From assembly GCF_005796225.1 (NCBI RefSeq), contig NZ_CM016730.1, forward strand, positions 62,001 to 126,000: 64,000 nt of DNA, written 5' to 3'. Shown here in pieces: positions 1-7,910 of this stretch. Each line of letters opens with the position of its first letter. Within the stretch, counting starts at the first letter, position 1. Under the pieces are notes generated by a model that saw only the letters and a program-made list of their open reading frames with translations, was not told the DNA's origin and did no database searches. The DNA comes from Pseudarthrobacter sp. NamE5. Its GTDB lineage: Bacteria > Actinomycetota > Actinomycetes > Actinomycetales > Micrococcaceae. A program made the translations under genes and the position numbers.

Positions 1-248
1 CGGGTCACGCGGTTCCATTCCTTGCCGGAACCCCATAAAAAGCGGAACCACCTTAAAAGGTCCCGCGCATAAGACTCCACACTCGACGAGCTCACCCCCC
101 GTGCCCAGAAATCCTGCAAATACCGCTCCACACTGGGCACGCGCGCATCATCACGGTCCAACATTTTCCAATACGGAGACACTGGCAAGGCTCTAACCCT
201 GCCATCGGATGGGAGGTCACCCACGATGCCCTGATTCTGAATACCCAT
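1..248 (-). CDS. tyrosine recombinase/integrase, N-terminal part (cut by window edge)
   Basis: Reading leftwards from an ATG at 248, with GGAGG seven bases upstream, there is an open frame of 82 codons that runs off the window. It includes RVPSVERYLQDFWARG and SSVESYARDLLRWFRFLWG, the pattern of the N-terminal SAM-like core-binding domain of phage-type integrases (alternating basic and aromatic residues, then a W-rich helix). The catalytic domain lies outside the window, so activity cannot be judged. It reads in the same direction as the parB-like gene to its right and fits a mobile or plasmid context. Confidence 0.72.
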   Translation of the reverse strand, partial: MGIQNQGIVGDLPSDGRVRALPVSPYWKMLDRDDARVPSVERYLQDFWARGVSSSSVESYARDLLRWFRFLWGSGKEWNRVT

Positions 249-393
249 ACTGCAGCCTCCGTTGGCCCAGTCGTCCGAGGCCAGCAACCTCAGGGTCTGA
301 CAGATCCTTACTTCACGAGGATCATGCTGCCGCGGAGCACTGACATTTCATTACCTCCGGGCTGCAGTGTCTTAGTCCCCGTGATCCGTTTGC

Positions 394-1716
394 CTACGCC
401 AGGGAGGAGACGCCTGCCTTAGTCCGGTCAACATATCCCCACGTGACCAGCTGGTTCAGGTAGTCCCGGTGCGTCCGGCTCGGTGACCGCCACGAGTCTT
501 TGGCGATGGTCTTCTCATACCCTGCGCAGACCAGCGCGATCAGGGAGAACTCGGGCCGTGCTTCGGTTTTGGCGACGTGGTCACGCAGCGGGTTCCATCC
601 CCACCGGTTGGCCTCTTCAACCTTGGCACCGACCATTTCAGCGGCGACTTTCCCGTCGTAGCCGCTGGCGGTTTCGGAGTGGTGGGTGATGGCGTGGACG
701 GTGAAGTACTGCCAGCCCTTCGGTGCCTGCTTCCTGGCCAGCAGGGTCTTGACGAATTCGCGGCGGACCTTGGTCGCGGACTCCATGGCCTTGTTGTTGG
801 CGATCAGGGTCTTCCGCTCGGCCTTCTGTTCCTCAGTCATGGGGCCTTTCTGGGCCTGCGTCCCGCCGTCGTAGCGTTCATACTTCGGGGTGAAGCCCAG
901 TTCCTTCCAGTCGCTGATAACAGGTTCGGCCCTGTGCTCACCCCGGTAGTTGGTGCTGATTACGTAGGCGTTGGCGTCCTCGTCGGTTGCCGGTTCACCG
1001 TCTGCCCGCTTGGCCGCTGAGACGTACAGGTTCTCCTCGTCGGCGTAGTGCCCGGCGTCCTCGACGATGGCCTTGCCCTGGGCAATGAGTTTCTCGATCA
1101 GCGCGGCGAGCTGGGCCTTGGATTCGCGGTCGTCCCGGAGCTTTTGGGCAATGTGGTCAAAGTACTGTGGCTCGTCCCGGATGACTGATTCCAGTTCATC
1201 CACCGCGTCCTGGTCCCCTTCGAACTCAGCCATTACCAGCGCCATGTCGAGGGTGTAGCCGCTCTCGAGGGCCTTGGTTCCGGTGGTGGAGGCCTTGGCT
1301 TTGAGCGCGTTTTCGACCTTGTCCTTCGTCCGGCCCGTCTTCTTGGCGATCGCGGCCGCCGAGACGCCGATCAGGGACAGCTGGTGGTAGGCGTCGGCCT
1401 CGTCCGCTTCGGTCAGTTCGGCGCGCTGGATGTTCTCCACGACCTGCGTGACGATGCGCACGGCTTCCTCAGGCGAGTCGATGATCAGGACCGGGATGAG
1501 GGGCCGTTCGGCTTCGACGGCGGCGCGGGTGCGGCGCTGGCCCATCAGGACGTGCACGGTGCCGTCGTCCTTACGGTGTGCGATCACTGGTTCCATCACG
1601 CCGTGTTCTTTGATGCTGGCGATGAAGTCAGCAGTCAGGGCGGCGTCCTTTCGGACATTGACGTCCACGGTCAGGGTTGCCGGATCGAGCATTTCAAGCG
1701 TGGGTGTTGCGTTCAT
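394..1716 (-). CDS. ParB/RepB/Spo0J-type partition protein
   Basis: A 440-residue protein with a ParB N-terminal domain. Residues ~8-100 contain NVRKD, an IKEHGVMEPVIAHR stretch, the GQRRTRAA arginine patch (about 58-66) and ENIQRAELT. A helix-turn-helix follows at ~118-140 (AAAIAKKTGRTKDKVENAL). The C-terminal 250 residues are variable, acidic and lysine-rich. This is longer than chromosomal ParB and typical of actinobacterial plasmid or mobile-element ParB-like proteins. AAGGA lies nine bases before the ATG. No ParA is visible, so it may act as a nuclease-like or regulatory ParB rather than in segregation. Its upstream region carries the repeated leader sequence described at 1852-2177. Confidence 0.85.
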   Translation of the reverse strand: MNATPTLEMLDPATLTVDVNVRKDAALTADFIASIKEHGVMEPVIAHRKDDGTVHVLMGQRRTRAAVEAERPLIPVLIIDSPEEAVRIVTQVVENIQRAELTEADEADAYHQLSLIGVSAAAIAKKTGRTKDKVENALKAKASTTGTKALESGYTLDMALVMAEFEGDQDAVDELESVIRDEPQYFDHIAQKLRDDRESKAQLAALIEKLIAQGKAIVEDAGHYADEENLYVSAAKRADGEPATDEDANAYVISTNYRGEHRAEPVISDWKELGFTPKYERYDGGTQAQKGPMTEEQKAERKTLIANNKAMESATKVRREFVKTLLARKQAPKGWQYFTVHAITHHSETASGYDGKVAAEMVGAKVEEANRWGWNPLRDHVAKTEARPEFSLIALVCAGYEKTIAKDSWRSPSRTHRDYLNQLVTWGYVDRTKAGVSSLA

Positions 1717-1851
1717 GGTGTTGTTCCTTCTTGCCGAGAAGTTGGGTGGGTGGGGCGACCAAGGGTGACCGGCCAGCTTCCCCTCTCCCCGACGCTTCTA
1801 TGTCTGTCAAGCGGGCGGAAAGCGGGTGCGGGCACGGACTAAGTTGTCGCC

Positions 1852-2177
1852 TGGGGCGGCTATGGTGACCGGCCAGCGTCCCCTCTCCCCCGTTGTTTTG
1901 GCTGCTGGCGAAGCTTGCGGAGCTGTGGCCGAGGAGGCCTGTCTACCCGTAAGGGCAAGGGGCGGGAAATTCCCGGAGGAAATCAGCGACGAAGGAGCGC
2001 CGCAGGGAAATTCCCGTCACGCAGGCCCCGACGAAGGAGGGGCTAGACGGGCCGGAGCGGACACGTACAATCCGTCAGGACAGCAGCCAAAACGTCGTAG
2101 ACAGAATAGGGCCAGGGACGGCGGAGCCCTGCGGAGCCGGCACTGGACCCCACAGCCGGCCGCGCCAGCGGACGCCC
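1852..2177 (-). repeat. 326 bp repeated leader, copy L1
   Basis: Base-for-base identical to 4435-4760. It lies upstream of the parB-like gene, as the second copy lies upstream of the DUF4192 gene. It contains two GGGAAATTCCC-like palindromes, a GCCCC/GGGGC hairpin and a stretch ending GGTGACCGGCCAGC. A shorter variant of that last part (GGGTGACCGGCCAGCTTCCC) is repeated at about 1765-1790, directly before the parB start. No convincing coding frame was found in it. A regulatory leader or structured RNA is possible; its function is unknown. Confidence 0.8.
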
Positions 2178-2268
2178 ATCACCTGGTTTGAAGCGCAGCG
2201 CAAACCAGGGCGAGGCCCGACGAGCCTGCATCAACTCAGCCCGTGGTTCACCGTGCGAGGATGATGTC

Positions 2269-2544
2269 GTGCCAGCCAGTGACCCTATCCCTTACGCCTT
2301 CCGAGCCACCGCTTACTTTCGTACCTCAAGGTGGTTACGCCGCCAGGTCCGGGCCTTCCGCTATGACGTTCTGTGGCCGGATGGCCATGTCGAACGGGAC
2401 GTCGACCTGGTCAAGGTGATGTATAGGCGAGCTCCAGGAGACTATGAAGTGACAAAGCGAGTCATGATGGCTGAGACCCCGGAGGTAGGCACCGGTCCGT
2501 GGATTGCGTACGCCTACGGGAGCCCGGTTGAGGGACCTGCCTGA
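2269..2544 (+). CDS. hypothetical protein
   Basis: A 91-residue protein from a GTG at 2269 preceded by GAGGATG. It starts MPASDPIPYAFRATAYFRTS and contains a basic patch (RWLRRQVRAFRYDVLWPDG) followed by a DVDLVKVMYRR strand-like stretch. The family is not recognised. The frame extends upstream to 2188, but that part comes from the repeat, so the GTG is preferred. It is followed 36 bases later by a small membrane-protein gene and then a strong terminator, suggesting a two-gene unit that opposes the neighbouring minus-strand genes. Confidence 0.5.
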   Translation: MPASDPIPYAFRATAYFRTSRWLRRQVRAFRYDVLWPDGHVERDVDLVKVMYRRAPGDYEVTKRVMMAETPEVGTGPWIAYAYGSPVEGPA

Positions 2545-2580
2545 AGCGCGTCCTGTCCTTGTTGTTGAGTAGGGTGAGGG

Positions 2581-2793
2581 ATGAGTGATCCGGTCCCGCG
2601 TCCCGGCCGTCCTCCCCGCGTACTGCGGATCCTGACTGTGGTGTTCACGGTTGCCGCGGTCGGATCGCTGGTATTAGTGGCCCTGGACCTGATCGTCGGC
2701 CGCCCAGCTGCGGGCGATGCATTTATCGCGTTCCTCAACAGTCTTGCGGCCGCAGCGTTATGGCGGCTTGGTTCTGCAACGCGGCGGACGTGA
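2581..2793 (+). CDS. small membrane protein
   Basis: 70 residues. A proline/arginine-rich N-terminus (MSDPVPRPGRPPRVLR) is followed by two hydrophobic segments at about 17-38 (ILTVVFTVAAVGSLVLVAL) and 48-62. GAGGG precedes the ATG. The family is not recognised. It follows the gene ending at 2544 and ends just before a degraded copy of the leader repeat. The downstream terminator at 2976 would end this transcript. Confidence 0.5.
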   Translation: MSDPVPRPGRPPRVLRILTVVFTVAAVGSLVLVALDLIVGRPAAGDAFIAFLNSLAAAALWRLGSATRRT

Positions 2794-2799
2794 CGCACC

Positions 2800-2957
2800 G
2801 CAGGCCCCGACGAAGGAGGGGCTGGACGGGCCGAAGCGGAACGTACAATCCGTCAGGACAGCAGCCAAAAAACGTCGTAGACAACCAGGTTCAGGGGGTC
2901 CTGAGTTCTGCGACGGCGCACCCTGGACCCAACAGCCGACCGCGCCAGCGGACGCCC
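2800..2957 (-). repeat. partial leader repeat, copy L3
   Basis: This stretch matches the second half of L1/L2, from the GCAGGCCCCGACGAAGGAGG segment to the CGCCAGCGGACGCCC end, with scattered substitutions and one short divergent stretch at about 2884-2925. It lies directly before the terminator at 2976. Confidence 0.75.
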
Positions 2958-2975
2958 TTTCAGCGGTTAAAGGGT

Positions 2976-3009
2976 TGAGGCCGGCCCGTTGGGGCCGGCC
3001 TCAGTTTTT
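2976..3009 (+). terminator. intrinsic terminator
   Basis: A perfect 12 bp stem, TGAGGCCGGCCC with GGGCCGGCCTCA, has a four-base loop and is followed by a T run. It is oriented to end plus-strand transcription from the two small genes at 2269-2793. Confidence 0.8.
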
Positions 3010-3057
3010 CCCTCAGCAAAAGGAAAACCAGTGCTGCAGCGTCATCGCTGCATCAAG

Positions 3058-3210
3058 TTATAGGTCCAGTGGGGATTTCTCCCAGGAGATGTCGACGATG
3101 GGGGCGCCTGGCTGGGGCATGGTCAGCATCGAGAGCTCGAGGATGTCCTGGGCCTGGGTGGCGTCGACTGGTGCGGCGTCGTCGGCGGTCAGGATGTACT
3201 CGTGGCTCAT
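3058..3210 (-). CDS. hypothetical 50-residue protein
   Basis: A frame starting at an ATG at 3210 preceded by GACGAGGGGCAGC gives an acidic protein beginning MSHEYILTADDAAPVDATQA and ending in WEKSPLDL. The frame is open further upstream, but that extension is arginine/proline-rich and looks non-coding. It lies 166 bases downstream of the DUF4192 gene on the same strand and may be cotranscribed with it. The family is not recognised. Confidence 0.45.
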   Translation of the reverse strand: MSHEYILTADDAAPVDATQAQDILELSMLTMPQPGAPIVDISWEKSPLDL

Positions 3211-3376
3211 GTGCTGCCCCTCGTCTTCCTTTTCCACTGTAGCCCGGCGTCCGGCCGTTTCCCGTTTGTGGTGCTGCGCCCGCGGCAGCGTGATCGGCGG
3301 CCGGAGGAGCGCATGCGGGGGAGGCCGCCCCGCACCCAAGGGGGCGGACCGTAGTCCCGGCCCGGCCCCCACCCTT

Positions 3377-4402
3377 CTAGCGGTGCCGTTTGTAGGCGGT
3401 GTCCTGGTTCTTGGCAACGGGGGCGATGGTTCCCCGGCTCACCAGCTGGTCCATCAGTTCCGCGAGCCTATAGCCAGGTGTATCAGCCAAAGCAAGCTGG
3501 AAGTGGTCCGCAGCTACTGACGACTGGCCTTTGAGGTACGCCAGCCACCCGATCAGGGTCAGCAGGGGCGCCCGGTAGCCTTCCGGCGCGGCGTCGATGA
3601 GGTCCCGGGCGGTGTCCTGCGCCCGGTCCACGCGGTCCCAGTCCGGGCTAATCCCCTCCCCCATGAGCAGGTTTCCGCTTTCCTCGGCGTTCGGCAGGTC
3701 CGGGTCGATCACGTTGCAGAACAATGTGTCGCGCAGGTCCGGGCGCTGGAAGCACGCGAGCAGCTCCACGGCCGTTGCGTGGTCCATCCATCCGTCCCGG
3801 GTCAGGGCCTCGGCCAACAGTTCCCGGCCCGGGGCCAGCTCTGCGCCGAGCACTCCCGGGAGCGCGTTACGGATTTCCTCCTCCCTGTCTGCAGGGCCTG
3901 CGAACGGCGCGTAGTTGGTGCCGGGTGTCTTTTGGTAGCTGCTGCCGCGGAACACCAGCTCGGCGTTCAGTTGCCCGTCGGTGATGGATTCCAGTGATTC
4001 GGGCGGGCAGCACCCGGCGTCGCTATCGCACAGCAAGTTTTGCCAGTGCGACGGGGTGACCAGCCACGCGTCCTGCAGCGGCGTACCTGCGCTGTCCAGC
4101 GCGTCGATGACGGCCTCGACGTGGTCGTGGAAGGGGCGCGGCTGCCCGAGCGCCGGGGTGCTGGCCGTATAAATGGCCAGCAGTACCGCGGTGGCCTGGG
4201 TGTCCAGTGCGAGGTATTCCCGCATGGAGCGGGCGAAACCGGTGGGTTCGGCGGCTGCGGGGGCGTCGACGCGCAGTGTCGCGCCCAGCGTCTTGCCCCG
4301 CATGGTCAGGAACACAAAGGATTCACGCGGGACGAACCCGAGGGAGTGCGGGATGAAACCGAGGATGTCGGCGGGGCTGGAGATGCGGATTGCGTCGTTC
4401 AT
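3377..4402 (-). CDS. DUF4192 domain-containing protein
   Basis: A 341-residue protein beginning MNDAIRISSPADILGFIPHSLGF, followed by PRESFVFLTMRGKTLGATLRVD. This is the characteristic opening of the actinobacterial DUF4192 family (roughly LL..VPHLLGF.P..SLV). The C-terminal third has a tetratricopeptide-like helical stretch (YLKGQSSVAADHFQLALAD). The family has no established role and is common on actinobacterial chromosomes and plasmids. AAAGGACTTTCAAC precedes the ATG. The identical leader repeat L2 begins 32 bases upstream. The gene belongs to a leftward block with dprA and the parB-like gene. Confidence 0.85.
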   Translation of the reverse strand: MNDAIRISSPADILGFIPHSLGFVPRESFVFLTMRGKTLGATLRVDAPAAAEPTGFARSMREYLALDTQATAVLLAIYTASTPALGQPRPFHDHVEAVIDALDSAGTPLQDAWLVTPSHWQNLLCDSDAGCCPPESLESITDGQLNAELVFRGSSYQKTPGTNYAPFAGPADREEEIRNALPGVLGAELAPGRELLAEALTRDGWMDHATAVELLACFQRPDLRDTLFCNVIDPDLPNAEESGNLLMGEGISPDWDRVDRAQDTARDLIDAAPEGYRAPLLTLIGWLAYLKGQSSVAADHFQLALADTPGYRLAELMDQLVSRGTIAPVAKNQDTAYKRHR

Positions 4403-4434
4403 GTTGAAAGTCCTTTGCTGAGGATGAGGGTGGG

Positions 4435-4760
4435 TGGGGCGGCTATGGTGACCGGCCAGCGTCCCCTCTCCCCCGTTGTTTTGGCTGCTGGCGAAGCTTG
4501 CGGAGCTGTGGCCGAGGAGGCCTGTCTACCCGTAAGGGCAAGGGGCGGGAAATTCCCGGAGGAAATCAGCGACGAAGGAGCGCCGCAGGGAAATTCCCGT
4601 CACGCAGGCCCCGACGAAGGAGGGGCTAGACGGGCCGGAGCGGACACGTACAATCCGTCAGGACAGCAGCCAAAACGTCGTAGACAGAATAGGGCCAGGG
4701 ACGGCGGAGCCCTGCGGAGCCGGCACTGGACCCCACAGCCGGCCGCGCCAGCGGACGCCC
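4435..4760 (-). repeat. 326 bp repeated leader, copy L2
   Basis: Identical to 1852-2177 over all 326 bases, and lying 32 bases upstream of the DUF4192 start. Perfect identity beside non-homologous genes points to recent duplication or gene conversion. Confidence 0.85.
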
Positions 4761-4867
4761 TTCCCGGTGAGCTCTGCGAACCATCCATCAGCACCCCGGC
4801 TCCGCCTTCGGCATCGCTGACTCCGGCGGGCCGCGCTCCCCCGGTTTCCGGCACTGCGCGTGCCGAT

Positions 4868-4919
4868 GGCGGTCCGCCGCTCCGAACCACGACGGGAGCC
4901 GCCACGACGGCGGACCGCC
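4868..4919 (-). terminator. hairpin downstream of dprA
   Basis: A 12 bp inverted repeat, GGCGGTCCGCCG with CGGCGGACCGCC, is separated by 28 bases and lies about 40 bases past the dprA stop. There is no T run, so it may be a rho-assisted terminator or simply a hairpin. Confidence 0.35.
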
Positions 4920-4960
4920 CGCGGTGACCGCCCCCGCAACGGGACGGCCACCTGAAGAGC

Positions 4961-5869
4961 CTAGGCTGCGAGGAGTTCGGCCAGTTCGGCCGCATCGGAC
5001 ACCAACACCGCCCCGCCTTCCTTCAGTAGCCGGTGACATCCTGTGGAGTTGGCGCTGTGCACGCTTCCCGGGACCGCCGCGACGTGCCGGGCAATGGTTT
5101 CCGCGTGATGAGCGGTGTTCAACGCCCCTGAGCGCCAGCGGGCTTCAACGACACAAGTGACCCCTGCGAGGGCGGCAATGATGCGGTTCCTCTGCAGGAA
5201 CCTGTACCGGGTCGGGGCGGAGCCGGGCGGGAGCTCTGAGAGCATCAAGCCGTTACCGCGGATCGCGGCCGCGAGGTCAGCGTTGCCGGACGGGTAGTCG
5301 CGGTCCAGTCCTCCGGCGAGGACGGCGATGGTGGCCAGGCCGTGGCCGGCGCTTCCGGCCAGTGCTGCGCGGTGGGCGTGGGCGTCGATGCCGTAGGCGA
5401 ATCCGGCAATGACGCAGATGCCGCGCTGGGCAAGGCTGTAGGCGAGGTCCCCTGTGACTGCGGCGCCGTAGCTCGTGCAGTCCCGTGATCCTGCCAGTGC
5501 CGCGCAGCTGGAGGGATCGGGGATTCCGTTGCCGATGTTGCCCCGGTACCAGAGGCCCAGGGGTGCGTCCGGGAGGTCGTCCAGGCCGGTGGGCCAGTGC
5601 TCATCGCCGGGGATCAGGAAGCCGCCGCCCAGGCGTTCGATGGTGGCCAGATCCTTCTCCGGGGCCAGGTCCGGCACGCGGGGTGCCCAGCGTTTCAGTG
5701 CGGCCGCCAGTTCCTCGGGCGTCACGTCCGGGAGGGTGTGAGCGGGTTGGGCTCCGGTGGCGAGCCGCAGCGTGGCGTACGCGCCGAGCCTGCCCACAAG
5801 GGTTCGGCCAACCGTGTCGTTAGGTTCAAACAGGCGGGTCAGGGCTGCGCGTGCAATGCGATCATTCAT
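4961..5869 (-). CDS. dprA: DprA-like DNA-processing protein
   Basis: A 302-residue protein from the ATG at 5869 with GAGAG upstream. The DprA Rossmann-like fold is clear: GDEHWPTGLDDLPDAPLGLW (~88-107), AGSRDCTSYG (~126-135), GFAYGIDAHAHRAAL (~156-170), LAGGLDRDYPSGN (~184-196), SELPPGSAPTRYRFLQRNRI (~211-230) and EARWRSGALNTA (~242-253). DprA loads RecA on single-stranded DNA in natural transformation; plasmid-borne copies also occur, with unclear roles. A divergent leader repeat lies just upstream. There is no C-terminal winged-helix DML1 domain, which is usual for shorter versions. The frame continues upstream of 5869 into repeat DNA, so that part is left out. Confidence 0.88.
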   Translation of the reverse strand: MNDRIARAALTRLFEPNDTVGRTLVGRLGAYATLRLATGAQPAHTLPDVTPEELAAALKRWAPRVPDLAPEKDLATIERLGGGFLIPGDEHWPTGLDDLPDAPLGLWYRGNIGNGIPDPSSCAALAGSRDCTSYGAAVTGDLAYSLAQRGICVIAGFAYGIDAHAHRAALAGSAGHGLATIAVLAGGLDRDYPSGNADLAAAIRGNGLMLSELPPGSAPTRYRFLQRNRIIAALAGVTCVVEARWRSGALNTAHHAETIARHVAAVPGSVHSANSTGCHRLLKEGGAVLVSDAAELAELLAA

Positions 5870-5904
5870 GGTTTCTCTCATCCTTTGCTGAGGATCCGGT
5901 GAGT

Positions 5905-6135
5905 GGGGCGGCCTTTGTGACCAACCAGCTTCCCCTCTCCCCCGGGCGTTTTTTGCCTGCTGGCGGAGCATCGCGGAGCTGTGCCCGACGGAGCCGGGGC
6001 AACCCGAAGGGCAAGCAGCGGATGGGTTGTGGGAGGAAATAAGCGAAGCGCCGACACAAGGCATCGGCTGCGCAGCCGTCCGCAGGACGGTTGAGCCGGT
6101 GGAGCGGGCACGTACGATCCGCAGGACAGCAGCAA
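5905..6135 (-). repeat. divergent leader repeat, copy L4
   Basis: The order of segments matches L1/L2: GTGGGGCGGC, GTGACCAACCAGCTTCCCCT, the GCTGGCGGAGC region, a GTGGAGCGGGCACGTACGATC region and CAGGACAGCAGC. Many substitutions and one unrelated insert (about 6030-6090) separate it from them. It precedes dprA at the same distance as L2 precedes the DUF4192 gene. Confidence 0.65.
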
Positions 6136-6248
6136 AAAACAGAAAAACGCTTCTACAGTCCGAGCGAAGCGAGGTCCGTGCGGTAGACCTGGGGGCTGGG
6201 TAAGCGAGGCCGGAAACCGAAGTCCGAAGAAGCGCGTCGTTTCCGGGG

Positions 6249-6845
6249 CTAGTTTGTGGTGCTATCGCGGGCGGCGCGGGCTTGCTGGTGGCGGTAAAGC
6301 GTTGCGCGGCTCCAGCCAACGAGACGGGCAGCGTCCTCGGCGGTGCGGCCCTTGGCGCGGGCATCCTGGGCGATCGCAAGTTTGTCAGCGATGACGGCGG
6401 GGTCGGACAGCGGCCGGCCGAACCGTGTGCCGTTTTGTCGTGCTGCCGCAATGCCGGCATTGACCCGCTCAAGGATGAGCTCGCGCTCATACTCGGCAAG
6501 GGTTGCAAGCATGTTCAACATCAACCGGCCAGTCGAGGTTGCAGGATCGATGCCATCGGAGATGGATCGGACGTGAACGCCGCGGCCGCGCAGCAGGGCC
6601 ACCGTGTTCAGCACATCGATCAGCGACCGGCCAAGCCGGTCGACCCGCCACACAACAACGGTGTCCCCCGCCTCCGCGTACTCGAGGAGCTTTTTCATTC
6701 CAGGACGCTCGATCGCCGTCTTGCTTCCGGAAGTCACATCCGCGAAGACATCGCGTTTCTGCATACCAGCAGCAACCAGCGCATCCAGCTGCAGCTGAGC
6801 GTCCTGGCTGGAAGTACTGACCCGGGTGTAACCCAGCAGCCTCAC
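6249..6845 (-). CDS. serine recombinase (resolvase/invertase family)
   Basis: 198 residues from a GTG at 6845. The catalytic Ser10 lies in YTRVSTSSQ. DVTSGSKTAIERPGMKKLL, VVWRVDRLGRS and GRLMLNMLATLAEYERELI complete the small-serine-recombinase catalytic domain and E-helix, and a C-terminal helix-turn-helix (AARLVGWSRATLYRHQ) binds DNA. The size is right for Tn3/Hin-type enzymes. The frame is open for 32 more codons upstream, which could hold an alternative start, since no strong ribosome site was found. The gene lies at the left edge of the cassette-like array and reads away from it. An A-like hairpin at 6984 and several CGAGAC half-sites (6845-6930) lie in its upstream region, so it is the best candidate enzyme for the array's sites (inference). 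Confidence 0.9.
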   Translation of the reverse strand: MRLLGYTRVSTSSQDAQLQLDALVAAGMQKRDVFADVTSGSKTAIERPGMKKLLEYAEAGDTVVVWRVDRLGRSLIDVLNTVALLRGRGVHVRSISDGIDPATSTGRLMLNMLATLAEYERELILERVNAGIAAARQNGTRFGRPLSDPAVIADKLAIAQDARAKGRTAEDAARLVGWSRATLYRHQQARAARDSTTN

Positions 6846-6983
6846 GAGACAATTCTGACTCGAAAACCCCCTGATGAACCCGCGGCGAGACAATTTACTG
6901 CGAGACGCCTTTCCGAGACGTCGAGCACCAGCCATTTCCACCCGCTCGCGCGGCCACCGACTGGCCTCCCGAAGACCGGGATC

Positions 6984-7017
6984 AGTGTCTTGAAAAGCTG
7001 TTGTTTTTCAAGACACT
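6984..7017. repeat. A-like inverted repeat beside recombinase (S1)
   Basis: A 13 bp perfect inverted repeat, AGTGTCTTGAAAA and TTTTCAAGACACT, with an 8-base centre. The arms resemble the outer arms of motif A (GTGTCTCAAAACC). It lies 139 bases upstream of the recombinase start, where a resolvase or attI-like site would be expected. It has a short T run, so a terminator is the alternative. Confidence 0.55.
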
Positions 7018-7099
7018 AGCCAACGTCAAAAGGTATTGTCCAGGACTCTGCAGGAGATCTGTGTCTGTGCAGGTCACTCGACTATTCGCTCGTCGAGAC

Positions 7100-7125
7100 G
7101 TCTCGTTCCCAAGGGCTTCGAGGCA
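7100..7125. repeat. motif A, degenerate (S2)
   Basis: GTCTCGTTCCCAAGGGCTTC followed by GAGGCA is the inner palindrome of motif A with substitutions. It is the first such site to the right of the recombinase. Confidence 0.5.
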
Positions 7126-7133
7126 AATTCGCG

Positions 7134-7189
7134 TGTAGCGTTTAGGGCACCTTCACCGGGCATTTTTGCGGGCGGGGTATACGGGACAC
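7134..7189 (+). repeat. block C, copy C1
   Basis: A 56 bp block running from TGTAGCGTTTAGGGCACC to GGTATACGGGACAC, repeated at 11036-11091 with one mismatch and at 46815-46868 with several. It contains CTTCACCGGGCA, close to the right arm of motif B. Confidence 0.75.
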
Positions 7190-7230
7190 CCTCAACATCG
7201 GCTTTGCGAAGCCGCAGGTCAGCACCGGGT

Positions 7231-7260
7231 TGTCCCGATAGAGGACCGGCTTACGGGCAC
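7231..7260. repeat. motif B palindrome (B1)
   Basis: TGTCCCGATAG, GAGGACCG and GCTTACGGGCAC form an imperfect palindrome centred on GGACC. C1 plus B1 resembles C2 plus B4 (11036-11160) in layout and sequence. Confidence 0.6.
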
Positions 7261-7331
7261 CTTGAAGGAGCCTCGACGCAGTTGCGCGCCTAAGATCCTT
7301 TTATGACGATTCCGGACCATTTCTGCAGCTC

Positions 7332-7736
7332 ATGAGGGAAATAGCCATCGGTCACAAGGGAACGCTCCTCCTCCGTATCGACCAGGGAGAGCGCAATCCT
7401 GACGGGACATCCGATTACCTCATGATCACAGCCAAACTAGACGGGCTTCGCGCCGTCAAAAGGGTCTATGACTTCGACCGGTGGTCTCGTCTTCTTTCCT
7501 TTTTCGAGGAACTCGAAGCTGATTGGCGGGGCTGGGATGGCCACCGACGATTTGACTCCCTGGAGGGAGATTTCCGGCTCGCCGCCCAGCACGATGGGCA
7601 CATTCGTTTCTTCGTCGAACTGGACGCCTTCGAACTGTTGGAGCCTTGGTCCGCCAAGGGTGAGTTCGTTCTGGATCCCGGTGAAGAGCTGGCAGCTACG
7701 GTGGAGGCGCTTAGGGCCCTACTGGCAGTGCGGTAG
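7332..7736 (+). CDS. DUF6228-like protein
   Basis: 134 residues, with RVYDFDRWSRLLSFFEELEA, DWRGWDGHRRFDSLEGDFRL and AAQHDGHIRFFVEL. This WRGWDG..R...LEGD.RL pattern is what I recall for the actinobacterial DUF6228 family; no function is known. An ATG at 7303 opens an 11-codon frame that overlaps this start (ATGA) and reads MTIPDHFCSS. It could be a leader peptide, or the true N-terminus displaced by an indel. The stop codon lies inside motif B2. It is the first cassette-like gene to the right of the recombinase. Confidence 0.75.
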   Translation: MREIAIGHKGTLLLRIDQGERNPDGTSDYLMITAKLDGLRAVKRVYDFDRWSRLLSFFEELEADWRGWDGHRRFDSLEGDFRLAAQHDGHIRFFVELDAFELLEPWSAKGEFVLDPGEELAATVEALRALLAVR

Positions 7737-7755
7737 AGGATCCGCTTACTGACAG
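7726..7755. repeat. motif B palindrome (B2)
   Basis: CAGTGCGGTAGAGGATCC and GCTTACTGACAG form an imperfect palindrome centred on GGATCC, overlapping the stop codon of the preceding gene. No motif A follows it; the 155 bases to the next gene hold nothing else recognisable. Confidence 0.6.
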
Positions 7756-7910
7756 CTAGCGGCGCCACATAGTGCCGTGCAAACCCCGCCATATATCGCG
7801 AGAGCTACAGCTAAAGTCCCGCAGATTTCCCGAAGCGCCTAGCGTCGTACTGTTCTAAGCTGACGTCAGCACCAGGAAATGATTTCCCATTATCCTAGCT
7901 AGGGGCTGGT

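Noticed and set aside
2717-3520. Long plus-strand frame across the leader repeat and the 3058-3417 region
   Set aside because: It crosses an intrinsic terminator and opposes better-supported genes. Composition looks like a GC-rich shadow frame.
4040-4927. Long plus-strand frame across the DUF4192 gene and leader repeat
   Set aside because: It is antisense to the DUF4192 gene, and its second half is repeat sequence. It has no recognisable protein features.
6984-7017. Simple intrinsic terminator for the inverted repeat beside the recombinase
   Set aside because: The T run lies inside the right arm, not after the stem, and no gene ends there. Its arms match the motif A family, so a recombinase site is preferred, though not proven.
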